Source of the DNA: Pseudomonas sp. UBA6562
GTDB lineage: Bacteria > Pseudomonadota > Gammaproteobacteria > Pseudomonadales > Pseudomonadaceae
Direction of reading: 5' to 3'
NCBI RefSeq assembly: GCF_002434265.1
Contig: NZ_DJJS01000001.1
Location: forward strand, 62,001-126,000
DNA: 64,000 bases
Every line of letters begins with the position of its first letter. Position 1 is the first letter of the stretch. Shown here one piece after another: positions 9,603-18,849 of this stretch. Below the pieces are notes generated by a model. The model saw only the letters and a list, made by a program, of their open reading frames with translations, searched no databases and had not been told where the DNA came from. The translations under genes were made by a program, and so were the position numbers.

Positions 9603-10712
9603 ATGCACGGTGAATCTCCGATCAAACGGCGCGAATCCCGGAAAATCTGGGTCGGCAACGTAGCGGTAGGCGGCGATGCGCCCATTGCCGTGCAGAGCAT
9701 GACCAACACCGACACCAACGATGTCGCCGCCACCGTGGCGCAGATCCAGCGCCTGGTCGACGCCGGTGTGGACATCGTGCGGGTCTCGGTGCCGGACATG
9801 GACGCGGCCGAAGCCTTCGGCCGCATCAAGCAGCAGGTCAGCGTGCCCCTGGTCGCCGACATCCATTTCGACTACCGCATCGCCTTGCGCGTGGCCGAGC
9901 TGGGCGTCGATTGCCTGCGCATTAACCCGGGCAACATCGGCCGTGAAGATCGCGTACGCGCCGTGGTCGATGCCGCCCGCGACCGCGGCATCCCGATCCG
10001 CATCGGCGTCAACGCAGGTTCGCTGGAAAAAGACCTGCAGAAGAAGTACGGCGAGCCGACCCCAGCCGCGCTGGTCGAGTCGGCCCTGCGCCATGTCGAG
10101 CATCTCGACCGTCTGGATTTCCAGGACTTCAAGGTCAGCGTCAAGGCCTCCGACGTGTTCATGGCGGTCGATGCCTACCGGCAACTGGCCAAGCAGATCG
10201 TGCAACCCCTGCACCTGGGTATCACCGAAGCCGGCGGTCTGCGCTCGGGCACGGTGAAATCCGCCGTGGGCCTGGGTATGCTGCTGGCCGAAGGCATCGG
10301 CGACACCATCCGCATTTCCCTGGCGGCCGATCCGGTCGAGGAAGTGAAGGTCGGCTACGACATCCTCAAGTCCCTGCGCCTGCGCTCGCGTGGCATCAAC
10401 TTCATCGCCTGCCCGAGCTGCTCGCGGCAGAACTTCGATGTGGTCAAGACCATGAACGACCTGGAAGGGCGCCTCGAAGACCTGCTGGTGCCGATGGACG
10501 TCGCCGTGATCGGCTGCGTGGTCAACGGCCCCGGCGAAGCCAAGGAAGCCCACGTGGGGTTGACTGGCGGCACGCCGAACCTGGTGTACATCGACGGCAA
10601 ACCGTCGCAGAAGCTGGGCAACGACAACCTGGTCGATGAGCTGGAAAGGCTCATCCGCCAGAAAGCGGCCGAAAAGGCCGACGCCGACGCGGCACTGATC
10701 GCCCGTGGCTGA
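9603..10712 (+). CDS. ispG: 4-hydroxy-3-methylbut-2-enyl diphosphate synthase IspG
   Basis: Catalyses the penultimate step of the MEP isoprenoid pathway, converting methylerythritol cyclodiphosphate to HMBPP with a [4Fe-4S] cluster. The 369 residues match the family. The cluster ligands are in FIACPSCSRQNFDV and IGCVVNGPGEAKEA. The TIM-barrel N-terminus has IAVQSMTNTDTNDV. It starts 3 bases after rodZ and 24 bases before hisS. Since IspG itself needs clusters, its closeness to the isc operon is suggestive but not evidence of shared control. Confidence 0.98.
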   Translation: MHGESPIKRRESRKIWVGNVAVGGDAPIAVQSMTNTDTNDVAATVAQIQRLVDAGVDIVRVSVPDMDAAEAFGRIKQQVSVPLVADIHFDYRIALRVAELGVDCLRINPGNIGREDRVRAVVDAARDRGIPIRIGVNAGSLEKDLQKKYGEPTPAALVESALRHVEHLDRLDFQDFKVSVKASDVFMAVDAYRQLAKQIVQPLHLGITEAGGLRSGTVKSAVGLGMLLAEGIGDTIRISLAADPVEEVKVGYDILKSLRLRSRGINFIACPSCSRQNFDVVKTMNDLEGRLEDLLVPMDVAVIGCVVNGPGEAKEAHVGLTGGTPNLVYIDGKPSQKLGNDNLVDELERLIRQKAAEKADADAALIARG

Positions 10713-10736
10713 GAAACAGATTCGTAAGGACTTTCC

Positions 10737-12026
10737 GTGAGCAAATCGCTGCAAGCCATTCGTGGCATGAACGACATCCTGCCCGACCAGTCGCCGCTGT
10801 GGCGCTATGTCGAAGGCACCGTGGCCGGCCTGCTGGACGGCTATGGCTACAGCCAGATCCGCACGCCGATCGTCGAGTTCACCGAGCTGTTCAAGCGCTC
10901 GATCGGCGAGGTCACGGACATCGTCGAAAAAGAGATGTACACCTTCGAGGACCGCAACGGCGATTCGCTGACCCTTCGCCCCGAAGGCACCGCAGCCTGC
11001 GTGCGTGCGGTGCTCGAGCACGGCATCACCGGCAATGGCCAGGTGCAGAAGCTCTGGTACATCGGCCAGATGTTCCGCCACGAACGCCCGCAGAAGGGGC
11101 GCTACCGGCAGTTCCACCAAATCGGCGTGGAGGTGTTCAACCTCGATGGCCCGGACGTCGACGCCGAACTGATCATGCTCAGCTGGCGTCTGTGGGGCCA
11201 ATTGGGCATCCGCGACGCGGTCACCCTGGAGCTCAACAGCCTGGGCACCAGCGAAGCCCGCGCCCGCTACCGCGACGCGCTGGTCGAGTTCCTCTCGGCG
11301 CGTCTCGAACATCTGGACGAAGACAGCCAGCGCCGCCTCAAGAGCAACCCGCTGCGCGTGCTCGACAGCAAGGACGCCGGCACCCAGGCGGTGCTGGTCG
11401 ATGCGCCCAAGCTCGAGGACTACCTCGACGAAGAATCGCGCATCCACTTCGAAGGCCTGAAGGCGCGCTTGAACGCCGCCGGCATTCCCTTCGTCATCAA
11501 CACCAAGCTGGTGCGCGGCCTGGACTACTACAGCAAGACCGTCTTCGAATGGGTCACCGACAAGCTCGGCGCCCAGGGCACGGTCTGCGCCGGTGGCCGC
11601 TACGACGGCCTGGTCGAGCAGATGGGCGGCAAGCCTACCCCTGGCGTCGGTTTCGCCATGGGCATCGAGCGCCTGATCCTGCTGCTGCAAACCCTCGACA
11701 AAGTCCCCGCCGCCATCAGCCGGCAGATCGACGTCTACCTGTGCGCCTTCGGCGAGCAGGCGGAGTTGGCCGGCCTGCGCCTGGCCGAACGTCTGCGCGA
11801 CGGCCTGCCGGCCCTGCGCCTGGCGGTCAACGCCGGCGGCGGCAGCTTCAAGAGCCAGTTCAAGAAGGCCGACAAGAGCGGTGCGCTGTTCGCGCTGATC
11901 CTGGGCGACGACGAACTGGCCGGCGAGACCGTCGGTATCAAGCCCCTGCGTGGCCAGGGCGAACAACAGAACATTGCCTGGGATGCTCTGGCCGAGCACC
12001 TGCAAGCCGCCATCGCGCAAGCGTGA
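10737..12026 (+). CDS. hisS: Histidyl-tRNA synthetase
   Basis: A class II aminoacyl-tRNA synthetase charging tRNA-His. It has 429 residues from a GTG start preceded by AAGGA at 10726-10730. Motif 1 and 2 regions are visible (QIRTPIVEFTELFKRSIGE and RPEGTAACVRAVLEHG, then FRHERPQKGRYRQFHQIGVE). The histidine-binding signature LVRGLDYYSKTVFEW follows, with the anticodon-binding domain in the last 100 residues. It forms part of the ispG-hisS-yfgM-bamB run. Confidence 0.98.
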   Translation: MSKSLQAIRGMNDILPDQSPLWRYVEGTVAGLLDGYGYSQIRTPIVEFTELFKRSIGEVTDIVEKEMYTFEDRNGDSLTLRPEGTAACVRAVLEHGITGNGQVQKLWYIGQMFRHERPQKGRYRQFHQIGVEVFNLDGPDVDAELIMLSWRLWGQLGIRDAVTLELNSLGTSEARARYRDALVEFLSARLEHLDEDSQRRLKSNPLRVLDSKDAGTQAVLVDAPKLEDYLDEESRIHFEGLKARLNAAGIPFVINTKLVRGLDYYSKTVFEWVTDKLGAQGTVCAGGRYDGLVEQMGGKPTPGVGFAMGIERLILLLQTLDKVPAAISRQIDVYLCAFGEQAELAGLRLAERLRDGLPALRLAVNAGGGSFKSQFKKADKSGALFALILGDDELAGETVGIKPLRGQGEQQNIAWDALAEHLQAAIAQA

Positions 12027-12065
12027 CGCGGTTCAATAGCCGAATTGCTGAGAAGGAGTATTGGG

Positions 12066-12707
12066 GTGTCGAGTATCGATGATGAGGGCCTGGCTGGCGC
12101 CAAGGACTGGTGGAACCGCAACGGCAAGCCGCTGCTCACCGGTGCCTTGCTCGCCGCTGCCGTGGTGATGGGCTGGCAGGCCTGGCACAAGTACCAGACC
12201 AACCAGTCCCAGGGGGCCTCGAGCCTGTACCAGGCGCTGCTGGAAACCACCCTGACGCCGACCGGCACGCCGGACACGGCCAAGGTGGCGGAACTGGCCG
12301 GCAAGCTCAAGAGCGACTTCGGCGGCACGCCTTATGCGCAATACGGCAGCCTGTTCGTGGCCAAGGTCGCGGTCGAGAGCGGCAAGCTCGACGACGCCGC
12401 TGCCGAACTCAAGGGCGTGATGGACAAGCCGGCCGACGCCACCCTGGGCGAGATTTCCCGTCAGCGCCTGGCCCGTGTACTGGCCGCGCAAGACAAGGCC
12501 GAAGAAGCCCTCAAGCTGCTCGACGGCGACGCCGAGAAGGCCTTCCTCGCCAGCCGCGAGGAGCTCAAGGGTGACTTGCTGGTACAACTGGGGCGTGCCG
12601 ACGATGCGCACGGCGCCTACGAAAAGGCCAAGGCCGCGCTGTCCGATGACGCCGCGACCGGTGGACTGCAATTGAAGCTGGACGACTTGGCCAAAGGGGA
12701 CGCGTGA
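12066..12707 (+). CDS. yfgM: YfgM-like TPR protein, ancillary SecYEG subunit
   Basis: An inner-membrane protein with a large periplasmic TPR domain. In E. coli it associates with SecYEG and the chaperone PpiD. From the GTG at 12066 it has 213 residues; AAGGAG at 12053-12058 decides this start over the TTG at 12045. A cytoplasmic stretch precedes one membrane helix (LLTGALLAAAVVMGWQAW, about 23-40), then TPR helices run to the end. It is followed by bamB after one base, the same order as E. coli yfgM-bamB. Confidence 0.93.
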   Translation: MSSIDDEGLAGAKDWWNRNGKPLLTGALLAAAVVMGWQAWHKYQTNQSQGASSLYQALLETTLTPTGTPDTAKVAELAGKLKSDFGGTPYAQYGSLFVAKVAVESGKLDDAAAELKGVMDKPADATLGEISRQRLARVLAAQDKAEEALKLLDGDAEKAFLASREELKGDLLVQLGRADDAHGAYEKAKAALSDDAATGGLQLKLDDLAKGDA

Positions 12708-12708
12708 C

Positions 12709-13851
12709 GTGATCGGTTGGAAACAAGCAGCAGTGCTGGCCCTGGCCGTTTTGGCCGCAGGTTGCAGCAGCAACGGCAAAAAAGAACTGCCACCGGCCGA
12801 ATTGACCCAGTTCAAGGAGGAAGTGGCGCTCCAGAAACTCTGGAGCCGTTCGATCGGCGACGGTCAGGGCGAGAAATACAACCTGCTGGTGCCGGCGATC
12901 GAGAACGACCGCATCTTCGCCTCCGATGTGAACGGCGAGGTGTATGCCCTCAACCGCCGCACCGGCGACGTGGTCTGGGAGAAGGACCTCGACCTGCCCG
13001 TCTCGGGTGCGGTGGGCGTGGGCTATGGCCTGCTGACCCTCGGTACCCTCAAGGGCGAAGTGATCGCCTTGGACTCGAGCACCGGCGCCGAGCGCTGGCG
13101 CTCGCGGGTGAACAGCGAAGTGCTGGCGCCGCCTGCCAACAACGGTGACGTGGTCGTGGTGCAGACTCAGGACGATCGCCTGATCGGCCTGGACGCCGCC
13201 ACCGGCGAGCGTCGCTGGATCTACGAAAGCTCGCCGGCCGTGCTGACCCTGCGCGGCACCGGCGCGCCGGTCGTCACCAACCGTCTGGCCATCGCCGGCC
13301 TGTCGACCGGCAAGGTCGTGGCCGTGGACATCCAGAACGGCGTGCCGGTCTGGGAAAGCCGCGTGGCCGTGCCGCAAGGCCGTTCCGAGCTCGAGCGCGT
13401 GGTGGACATCGACGGCGGCTTGCTGCTGTCCGGTGGCACCTTGTACGTCAGCACCTACCAGGGCCGCGTCGCGGGTCTGGATGTGGAAAGCGGCCGTGTG
13501 CTGTGGCAGCGCGACGCTTCCAGCTACGTGGGCGTGGCCCAGGGCTTCGGCAACGTCTACGTGAGCGAAGCGTCGGGCACGGTGGAAAGCGTCGACGAGC
13601 GTTCCTCCAGCGCCCTGTGGAGCAACGACAGCATGGCGCGCCGTCAGCTCTCGGCGCCGGAAGTGTTCTCCAGCTACGTAGCCGTAGGCGACTTCGAAGG
13701 CTATCTGCACCTGCTCAGCCAGGTCGACGGCCGTTTCGTCGGCCGTGAGCGGATCGACAGCGATGGCCTGCGCGCCCGGCCCCTGGTGGTCGACGACACC
13801 ATCTATGTCTTCGGCAACAGCGGCAAGCTCGAGGCACTGACCCTGCGCTGA
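12709..13851 (+). CDS. bamB: Outer membrane protein assembly factor BamB
   Basis: A lipoprotein of the BAM complex that helps insert beta-barrel proteins into the outer membrane. The 380 residues begin at a GTG with AAGGGGA 8 bases upstream. The lipobox is LAAGCSSNG, lipidated at about Cys19. Eight-bladed PQQ-like beta-propeller repeats follow, seen as recurring pairs such as VYALNRRTGDVVWEKDLD and VIALDSSTGAERWRSRV. It is the last gene of its run and is followed by two hairpins. Confidence 0.96.
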   Translation: MIGWKQAAVLALAVLAAGCSSNGKKELPPAELTQFKEEVALQKLWSRSIGDGQGEKYNLLVPAIENDRIFASDVNGEVYALNRRTGDVVWEKDLDLPVSGAVGVGYGLLTLGTLKGEVIALDSSTGAERWRSRVNSEVLAPPANNGDVVVVQTQDDRLIGLDAATGERRWIYESSPAVLTLRGTGAPVVTNRLAIAGLSTGKVVAVDIQNGVPVWESRVAVPQGRSELERVVDIDGGLLLSGGTLYVSTYQGRVAGLDVESGRVLWQRDASSYVGVAQGFGNVYVSEASGTVESVDERSSSALWSNDSMARRQLSAPEVFSSYVAVGDFEGYLHLLSQVDGRFVGRERIDSDGLRARPLVVDDTIYVFGNSGKLEALTLR

Positions 13852-13883
13852 CGCTATGCTCAGGGTCTTGCCGACCTTGAGCC

Positions 13884-13942
13884 GCGGTGCCCTCGGCACC
13901 GCACGAACTCCGGCCGCTGCCCTGCAGCGGCCTTTGCATTTT
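13884..13942 (+). terminator. Hairpin pair ending the ndk-bamB gene run
   Basis: The second hairpin is strong: GGCCGCTGC (13912-13920) pairs perfectly with GCAGCGGCC (13924-13932) across a 3-base loop and runs into TTTGCATTTT. A first perfect 8-base-pair hairpin, GCGGTGCC (13884-13891) with GGCACCGC (13895-13902), has no T tract. The pair lies between bamB and der, so der may need its own promoter, though none is obvious in the 25 bases left. Confidence 0.75.
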
Positions 13943-13967
13943 CAAGAATTAACCAGTGGAGAGCCGC

Positions 13968-15431
13968 ATGGTTCCCGTAATCGCCTTGGTAGGGCGGCCG
14001 AATGTCGGCAAGTCCACCCTGTTCAACCGCCTGACCAAGACCCGCGACGCCATCGTCGGCGACCTGTCGGGTCTGACCCGTGACCGCCAGTACGGCGATG
14101 CCAGCTGGCAGGGTCGCTCCTACATCCTGGTCGACACCGGTGGCATCACCGGCGACGAAGTCGGCATGGACGAAAAGATGGCCGAGCAATCGCTGATGGC
14201 CATCGAGGAAGCCGACTATGTGCTGTTCCTGGTCGATGCCCGCGCGGGCATGACCGCAGCCGACCAGATGATCGCCGAGCACCTGCGCAAGCGCAACAAA
14301 TCCGCCGTGCTGGTCGCCAACAAGATCGACAACATCGATGCCGACGTGGCCCGCGCCGAGTTCTCGCCGTTGGGCATGGGCAACGCCGTGCCAGTGGCCG
14401 GCGCCCAGGGGCGTGGCATCAATGCGCTGATGGAATCGGTGCTGGGGCATATCCCGCGCGATGCCGAGGAAGAAGCGCTGGACGCCGACGTCGCCGAAGG
14501 CGAAGAAGCGGTGCGCATTCCCGGCCCGAGCGAAAAGGATGGCATCAAGATCGCCATCATCGGACGCCCCAACGTCGGCAAGTCGACCCTGGTCAACCGC
14601 ATGCTCGGCGAAGAGCGCGTGGTGGTCTACGACGAACCCGGCACTACCCGTGACAGCATCTACATTCCCTTCGAGCGCGACGGCGAGAAGTACACCTTCA
14701 TCGACACCGCCGGGGTGCGTCGCCGCGGCAAGATCCACGAGGAAGTCGAGAAGTTCTCGGTGGTCAAGACGTTGCAGGCGATCAAGGACGCCAACGTCGT
14801 GGTCTTCGTCATGGACGCCCGCGAAGGCGTGGTCGACCACGACCTCAACCTGCTGGGCTTCGCCCTGGAAGCCGGCCGCGCCATCGTCATCGCACTGAAC
14901 AAGTGGGACGGCATGCAGCCGGGCGAGCGCGACTACGTGAAGACCGAGCTGGAACGCCGGCTGTTCTTCGTCGACTTCGCCGACATCCACTTCATCTCGG
15001 CGCTGCATGGCACCGGCGTGGGCAACCTGTACAAGTCGGTGCAGGCCGCGTTCAAGTCGGCCGTGACCCGCTGGCCCACCAGCCGCCTGACGCAGATCCT
15101 CGAAGACGCCATCAGCGAGCACCAGCCGCCGCTGGTCAACGGGCGGCGCATCAAGCTGCGCTATGCCCACCTGGGTGGCGCCAACCCGCCGCTGATCGTG
15201 ATCCACGGCAACCAGACCGAGAAGATTCCGCGCTCGTACTCGCGCTACCTGGAGAACACCTACCGCCGCGTGCTCAAGCTGGTTGGCACGCCGATCCGCA
15301 TCGAGTACAAAGGCGGCGAGAACCCCTTCGAGGGCAAGAAGAACACCCTCACCGACCGTCAGGTCAACAAGAAGCGCCGCTTGATGTCGCACCACAAGAA
15401 GGCCGAGAAGAAGCGCCGCGACAAGCGCTGA
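13968..15431 (+). CDS. der: Ribosome biogenesis GTPase Der (EngA)
   Basis: A GTPase with two tandem G domains that acts in 50S subunit maturation. From the ATG at 13968 it has 487 residues; an in-frame GTG 12 bases upstream is less likely because GGAG at 13957-13960 fits the ATG. Both P loops read GRPNVGKST (residues 8-16 and about 200-208). The G4 motifs are NKID and NKWD. The C-terminal KH-like domain ends in a Lys/Arg-rich tail (KKAEKKRRDKR). A good terminator follows. Confidence 0.97.
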   Translation: MVPVIALVGRPNVGKSTLFNRLTKTRDAIVGDLSGLTRDRQYGDASWQGRSYILVDTGGITGDEVGMDEKMAEQSLMAIEEADYVLFLVDARAGMTAADQMIAEHLRKRNKSAVLVANKIDNIDADVARAEFSPLGMGNAVPVAGAQGRGINALMESVLGHIPRDAEEEALDADVAEGEEAVRIPGPSEKDGIKIAIIGRPNVGKSTLVNRMLGEERVVVYDEPGTTRDSIYIPFERDGEKYTFIDTAGVRRRGKIHEEVEKFSVVKTLQAIKDANVVVFVMDAREGVVDHDLNLLGFALEAGRAIVIALNKWDGMQPGERDYVKTELERRLFFVDFADIHFISALHGTGVGNLYKSVQAAFKSAVTRWPTSRLTQILEDAISEHQPPLVNGRRIKLRYAHLGGANPPLIVIHGNQTEKIPRSYSRYLENTYRRVLKLVGTPIRIEYKGGENPFEGKKNTLTDRQVNKKRRLMSHHKKAEKKRRDKR

Positions 15432-15452
15432 TCGACGCATAGCGGCCATTGG

Positions 15453-15492
15453 TAAGAAAGCGGTATGGGGTGACCCATGCCGCTTTTTCTTA
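15453..15492 (+). terminator. Rho-independent terminator after der
   Basis: AAAGCGGTATGGG is followed after GTGA by CCCATGCCGC and then TTTTTCTT. The stem has one G-T pair. The A-rich left flank and T-rich right flank make it potentially active on both strands. It separates der from the next gene. Confidence 0.8.
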
Positions 15493-15543
15493 TGGCCCAG
15501 AGCTTGTAGCTTATAGTCCTCGCACCTGTAGGAAGAGGGCTAC

Positions 15544-16692
15544 ATGATCCGCAGCAAGCTGCCCCACGTCGGCACCAACATCTTCACCACCATGTCGCAG
15601 TTGGCGGCGCAGACCGGTGCGCTGAACCTGTCCCAGGGTTTTCCCGACTTCACCGCGCCGCAGCCCTTGCTCGACGCGGTGGGCCGTCACGTCAGCGCCG
15701 GCCATAACCAGTACGCGCCCATGATCGGGCTGGCCGCCTTGCGCGAGCAGGTGGCCAGCAAGGTGGAGCGGCTGTATGGCGCCAAGGTCGATCCCGAGCT
15801 GGAGGTGACCATCACCCCGGGCGCCACCGAGGCGATCTTCTGCGCGATCCAGGCGGTGATCCAGCCCGGTGACGAGGCCATCATCTTCGACCCTTGCTAC
15901 GATGCCTACGACCCGGCCGTGACCCTGGCCGGTGGCCGCTGCGTGCACGTGCAACTGAGCGACGGCGCTTTCGGCATCGATTGGCAAGCCTTCGGCGACG
16001 CCCTGACGCCGCGCACACGGCTGGTGGTGCTCAACTCGCCGCATAATCCCAGCGGCGCCCTGATCAGCCGTGCCGACCTGGACCGGCTGGCGCAACTGGT
16101 CGCCGAGCGCGACCTCTACCTGATCAGCGACGAAGTCTACGAACACCTGGTCTACGACGGGGCCCAGCACGCCAGCGTGTTGGCGCATGAACAGTTGTAC
16201 GCGCGCACATTCGTGGTCAGCTCGTTCGGCAAGACCTACCATGTGACCGGCTGGAAGATCGGCTACGTGGTCGCGCCACCGGCCCTGAGCCGCGAGCTGC
16301 GCAAGGTGCACCAGTACGTCAACTTCTGCGCCGTGACGCCCTTGCAGCACGCGCTGGCCGAATTCATGGCCGCGCATCCCGAGCACATCGACGAGTTGCC
16401 GGGCTTCTACCAAGCCAAGCGCGACCTGTTCTGCAGCCTCTTGCAGGGTTCGCGGCTGCGCTTTACCCCCACCCCAAGCACCTATTTCCAGCTGGTCGAC
16501 TACTCGGCAATCCGCCCTGACCTCAACGACCAGGAGATGGCCGTGTGGCTGACCCGCGAGCACGGTGTGGCGAGCATTCCGGTCTCGGTGTTCTACCAGC
16601 AACCCATCGCCGAGCAACGCCTGCTGCGTCTGTGCTTCGCCAAACGTGAGGAGACGCTGCAACACGCGGCGGAGAAACTATGCGCGATCTGA
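15544..16692 (+). CDS. PLP-dependent aminotransferase, YbdL-like (methionine/glutamine type)
   Basis: A class I aminotransferase of 382 residues. The best family match is the YbdL/kynurenine aminotransferase group, which acts on methionine, glutamine and aromatic amino acids. Visible features are the substrate-side motif LSQGFPDFTAPQPL, the PLP-binding NSPHNPSGALI and the Schiff-base lysine in SSFGKTYHVTGWKIGY. Its last 13 bases overlap the next gene, an omega-amidase. That pairing suggests transamination of glutamine or methionine analogues and repair of the resulting alpha-ketoglutaramate-type product. A TATAGT at 15512-15517 may be its -10 box. Confidence 0.85.
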   Translation: MIRSKLPHVGTNIFTTMSQLAAQTGALNLSQGFPDFTAPQPLLDAVGRHVSAGHNQYAPMIGLAALREQVASKVERLYGAKVDPELEVTITPGATEAIFCAIQAVIQPGDEAIIFDPCYDAYDPAVTLAGGRCVHVQLSDGAFGIDWQAFGDALTPRTRLVVLNSPHNPSGALISRADLDRLAQLVAERDLYLISDEVYEHLVYDGAQHASVLAHEQLYARTFVVSSFGKTYHVTGWKIGYVVAPPALSRELRKVHQYVNFCAVTPLQHALAEFMAAHPEHIDELPGFYQAKRDLFCSLLQGSRLRFTPTPSTYFQLVDYSAIRPDLNDQEMAVWLTREHGVASIPVSVFYQQPIAEQRLLRLCFAKREETLQHAAEKLCAI

Positions 16693-17474
16693 GCCAACTG
16701 CCCGACCTGACTATCGCCCTGGTGCAGACCGAACTGGCCTGGCAGGACCGCCAAGCCAACTACGACCATTTCGACACCTTGTTGGAGCAAGCGGCCGGTG
16801 CCGACTTGGTCGTGCTGCCGGAGATGTTCACCAGCGGGTTTTCCATGGAGTCCGAGCGCCTGGCCGAAGCCGACAACGGCCCGACCAGCAAGTGGCTCAA
16901 GGCCCAGGCCAAGAAGCTCGGTGCGGTGGTGACCGGCAGCGTGATCGTCCGCGCCGCCGACGGCAGCCACCGCAACCGTCTGCTGTGGGCGCGGCCCGAC
17001 GGCGAGGTGCTGCATTACGACAAGCGCCACCTGTTCCGCATGGCCGGCGAGCACAAGCACTACACCCCCGGTGAGCGCCAGGTGCAGTTCGAGCTCAACG
17101 GCTGGCGCATTCGCCCGCTGATCTGCTACGACCTGCGCTTCCCGGTGTGGAGCCGCGACGCTGCCGACACCGACCTGCTGCTCTATACGGCCAACTGGCC
17201 AGCCGCCCGCCGCCTGCACTGGAACCGCCTGCTACCGGCGCGCGCCATCGAGAACCTGTGCTTCGTCGCCGCGGTGAACCGCGTGGGCACGGATGGCAAA
17301 GGCTTCGGTTATAGCGGCGACAGCCAGGTGCTGGACTACCATGGCGAAAGCCTGCTCAGCGCAGGCGAGGCCGACGGCGTGTTCACCGTGCAACTGCGCG
17401 CCACGGAACTGGCCGCCTACCGCGCACGCTTCCCCGCCAATCTGGATGCCGATGGCTTCCAACTGGAGTATTGA
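16680..17474 (+). CDS. Omega-amidase / carbon-nitrogen hydrolase, YafV/Nit2-like
   Basis: A nitrilase-superfamily amidase of 264 residues. The catalytic triad is visible: Glu in VVLPEMFTSGFS, Lys in HYDKRHLFRM and Cys in LICYDLRFPVW. The MFTSGFSM segment and size match the YafV/omega-amidase branch, which hydrolyses alpha-ketoglutaramate or ketosuccinamate to the keto acid and ammonia. The start overlaps the 3' end of the aminotransferase by 13 bases, which implies coupled translation. A second member of this superfamily lies at 60651 but belongs to another branch. Confidence 0.86.
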   Translation: MRDLSQLPDLTIALVQTELAWQDRQANYDHFDTLLEQAAGADLVVLPEMFTSGFSMESERLAEADNGPTSKWLKAQAKKLGAVVTGSVIVRAADGSHRNRLLWARPDGEVLHYDKRHLFRMAGEHKHYTPGERQVQFELNGWRIRPLICYDLRFPVWSRDAADTDLLLYTANWPAARRLHWNRLLPARAIENLCFVAAVNRVGTDGKGFGYSGDSQVLDYHGESLLSAGEADGVFTVQLRATELAAYRARFPANLDADGFQLEY

Positions 17475-17508
17475 GCGAAACGAGGGGGAGGGTAGAGCGC
17501 TCGGAACA

Positions 17509-17530
17509 AGGGCCACCGCTGGGTGGCCCT
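17509..17530. terminator. Hairpin between convergent genes
   Basis: AGGGCCACC (17509-17517) pairs perfectly with GGTGGCCCT (17522-17530) around a 4-base loop. It lies between the stop of the amidase gene and the stop of the decarboxylase gene on the other strand. There is no real T tract on either side, so its strength as a terminator is uncertain. Confidence 0.5.
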
Positions 17531-17540
17531 CGATCGAAGC

Positions 17541-18704
17541 TTACAGGTAGAACGCTTTCAGCGGTGGGAAGCCGTTGAATTCCACCGCGCTGTAGCTGGT
17601 GGTGTAGGCGCCGGTCGACAGCCAGTACAGGCGGTCGCCGATGGCCAGGTTCAGTGGCAGGCCGTACTTGTAGTGCTCGTACATGATGTCGGCGCTGTCG
17701 CAGGTCGGGCCGGCGATCACCACCTCTTCCATCTCGCCTTTCTTCTCGGTCCAGATCGGGAACTTGATCGATTCGTCCATGGTTTCGATCAGGCCGGAGA
17801 ACTTGCCCACGTCGGTGTATACCCAGCGCTCCACGGCGGTACGCGACTTGCGCGCCACCAGCACCACTTCGCTGACCAGGATACCGGCGTTGGCGATCAG
17901 CGAACGGCCCGGCTCGAGGATGATTTCCGGCAGGTCGTCGCCGAAGTCTTCCTTGAGGAAGCGGATGATCTCTTCGGCATAGGTTTCCAGGCTGTTGGTA
18001 CGGGTGATGTAGTTGGCCGGGAAGCCGCCGCCCATGTTGATCAGCTTCAACTCGATGCCGTCTTCTTCCTTCAGGCGCTCGAAGATCACCTTGACCTTGG
18101 CGATGGCCGCATCCCACACGCTGATGTCGCGCTGCTGCGAGCCGACGTGGAAGGAGATGCCGTACGGCACCAGGCCCAGGTCGCGGGCGAGGATCAGCAG
18201 GTCCATGGCCATGTCGGTCTGGCAGCCGAATTTGCGCGACAGCGGCCAGTCGGCGGTGGTCGAGCCTTCGGTGAGGATGCGCACGTAGACCTTCGAGCCC
18301 GGTGCGGCCTTGGCGATGTTGCGCAGGTCGGCTTCGGAATCGGTGGCGTACAGGCGCACGCCCTTCTCGTAGAAGTAGCGGATGTCCTTGGACTTCTTGA
18401 TGGTGTTGCCGTAGCTGATGCGGTCGGCGCTCACGCCCTGGTTCATCACCTTGTCCAGCTCGTAGATCGAGGCGATGTCGAAGTTCGAGCCCTTGTCCTT
18501 GAGCAGGTCGATGATCTCCACGGCCGGGTTGGCCTTGACCGCGTAGTAGACCTTGGCGAATTCGAAACCGGCGCGCAGGTCGTCGTAGGCCTTGCTGATG
18601 ATCTGCGTGTCGATGACGACGAACGGGGTTTCCTGCTTGTCGGCGAACGCCTTCATCTTGGTGAAAGTGTCACGTGCGAAATAGTCTTCGACTTGGATCG
18701 ACAT
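17541..18704 (-). CDS. speC: Ornithine (or lysine/ornithine) decarboxylase, alanine-racemase fold
   Basis: A fold-type III PLP decarboxylase of 387 residues, the family of eukaryotic-type ODC and of Pseudomonas SpeC, making putrescine (or cadaverine) in the cytoplasm. The PLP lysine is in KVYYAVKANPA, and the glycine-rich phosphate loop is LINMGGGFPANY with EPGRSLIANAG. The active-site cysteine motif GPTCDSADIMYE is near residue 325. The start at 18704 was chosen because GGAG lies 8 bases upstream and the encoded N-terminus (MSIQVEDYFARDTF) matches the family; longer in-frame starts exist but lack support. Substrate choice cannot be settled from sequence. Confidence 0.88.
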   Translation of the reverse strand: MSIQVEDYFARDTFTKMKAFADKQETPFVVIDTQIISKAYDDLRAGFEFAKVYYAVKANPAVEIIDLLKDKGSNFDIASIYELDKVMNQGVSADRISYGNTIKKSKDIRYFYEKGVRLYATDSEADLRNIAKAAPGSKVYVRILTEGSTTADWPLSRKFGCQTDMAMDLLILARDLGLVPYGISFHVGSQQRDISVWDAAIAKVKVIFERLKEEDGIELKLINMGGGFPANYITRTNSLETYAEEIIRFLKEDFGDDLPEIILEPGRSLIANAGILVSEVVLVARKSRTAVERWVYTDVGKFSGLIETMDESIKFPIWTEKKGEMEEVVIAGPTCDSADIMYEHYKYGLPLNLAIGDRLYWLSTGAYTTSYSAVEFNGFPPLKAFYL

Positions 18705-18849
18705 GCTCAAGGACTCCATGGGCAAACGGAATGAATAAGTGGTTGCAGACGAACGCCCTCCGTATCCCCACGTTGGAGGGCTCGACGGGGCCTTGGACGG
18801 CGCAGGTCGGAGCCGGATGGATCGTTTCCAGCATGGACGTTCGGCGCGC

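Noticed and set aside
8643..12020. A very long minus-strand open frame of over 1,100 codons across rodZ, ispG and hisS
   Set aside because: It is antisense to three well-recognised genes, rich in repeated Asp/His/Gln/Val/Leu typical of the reverse frame in GC-rich DNA, and has no domain or ribosome site.
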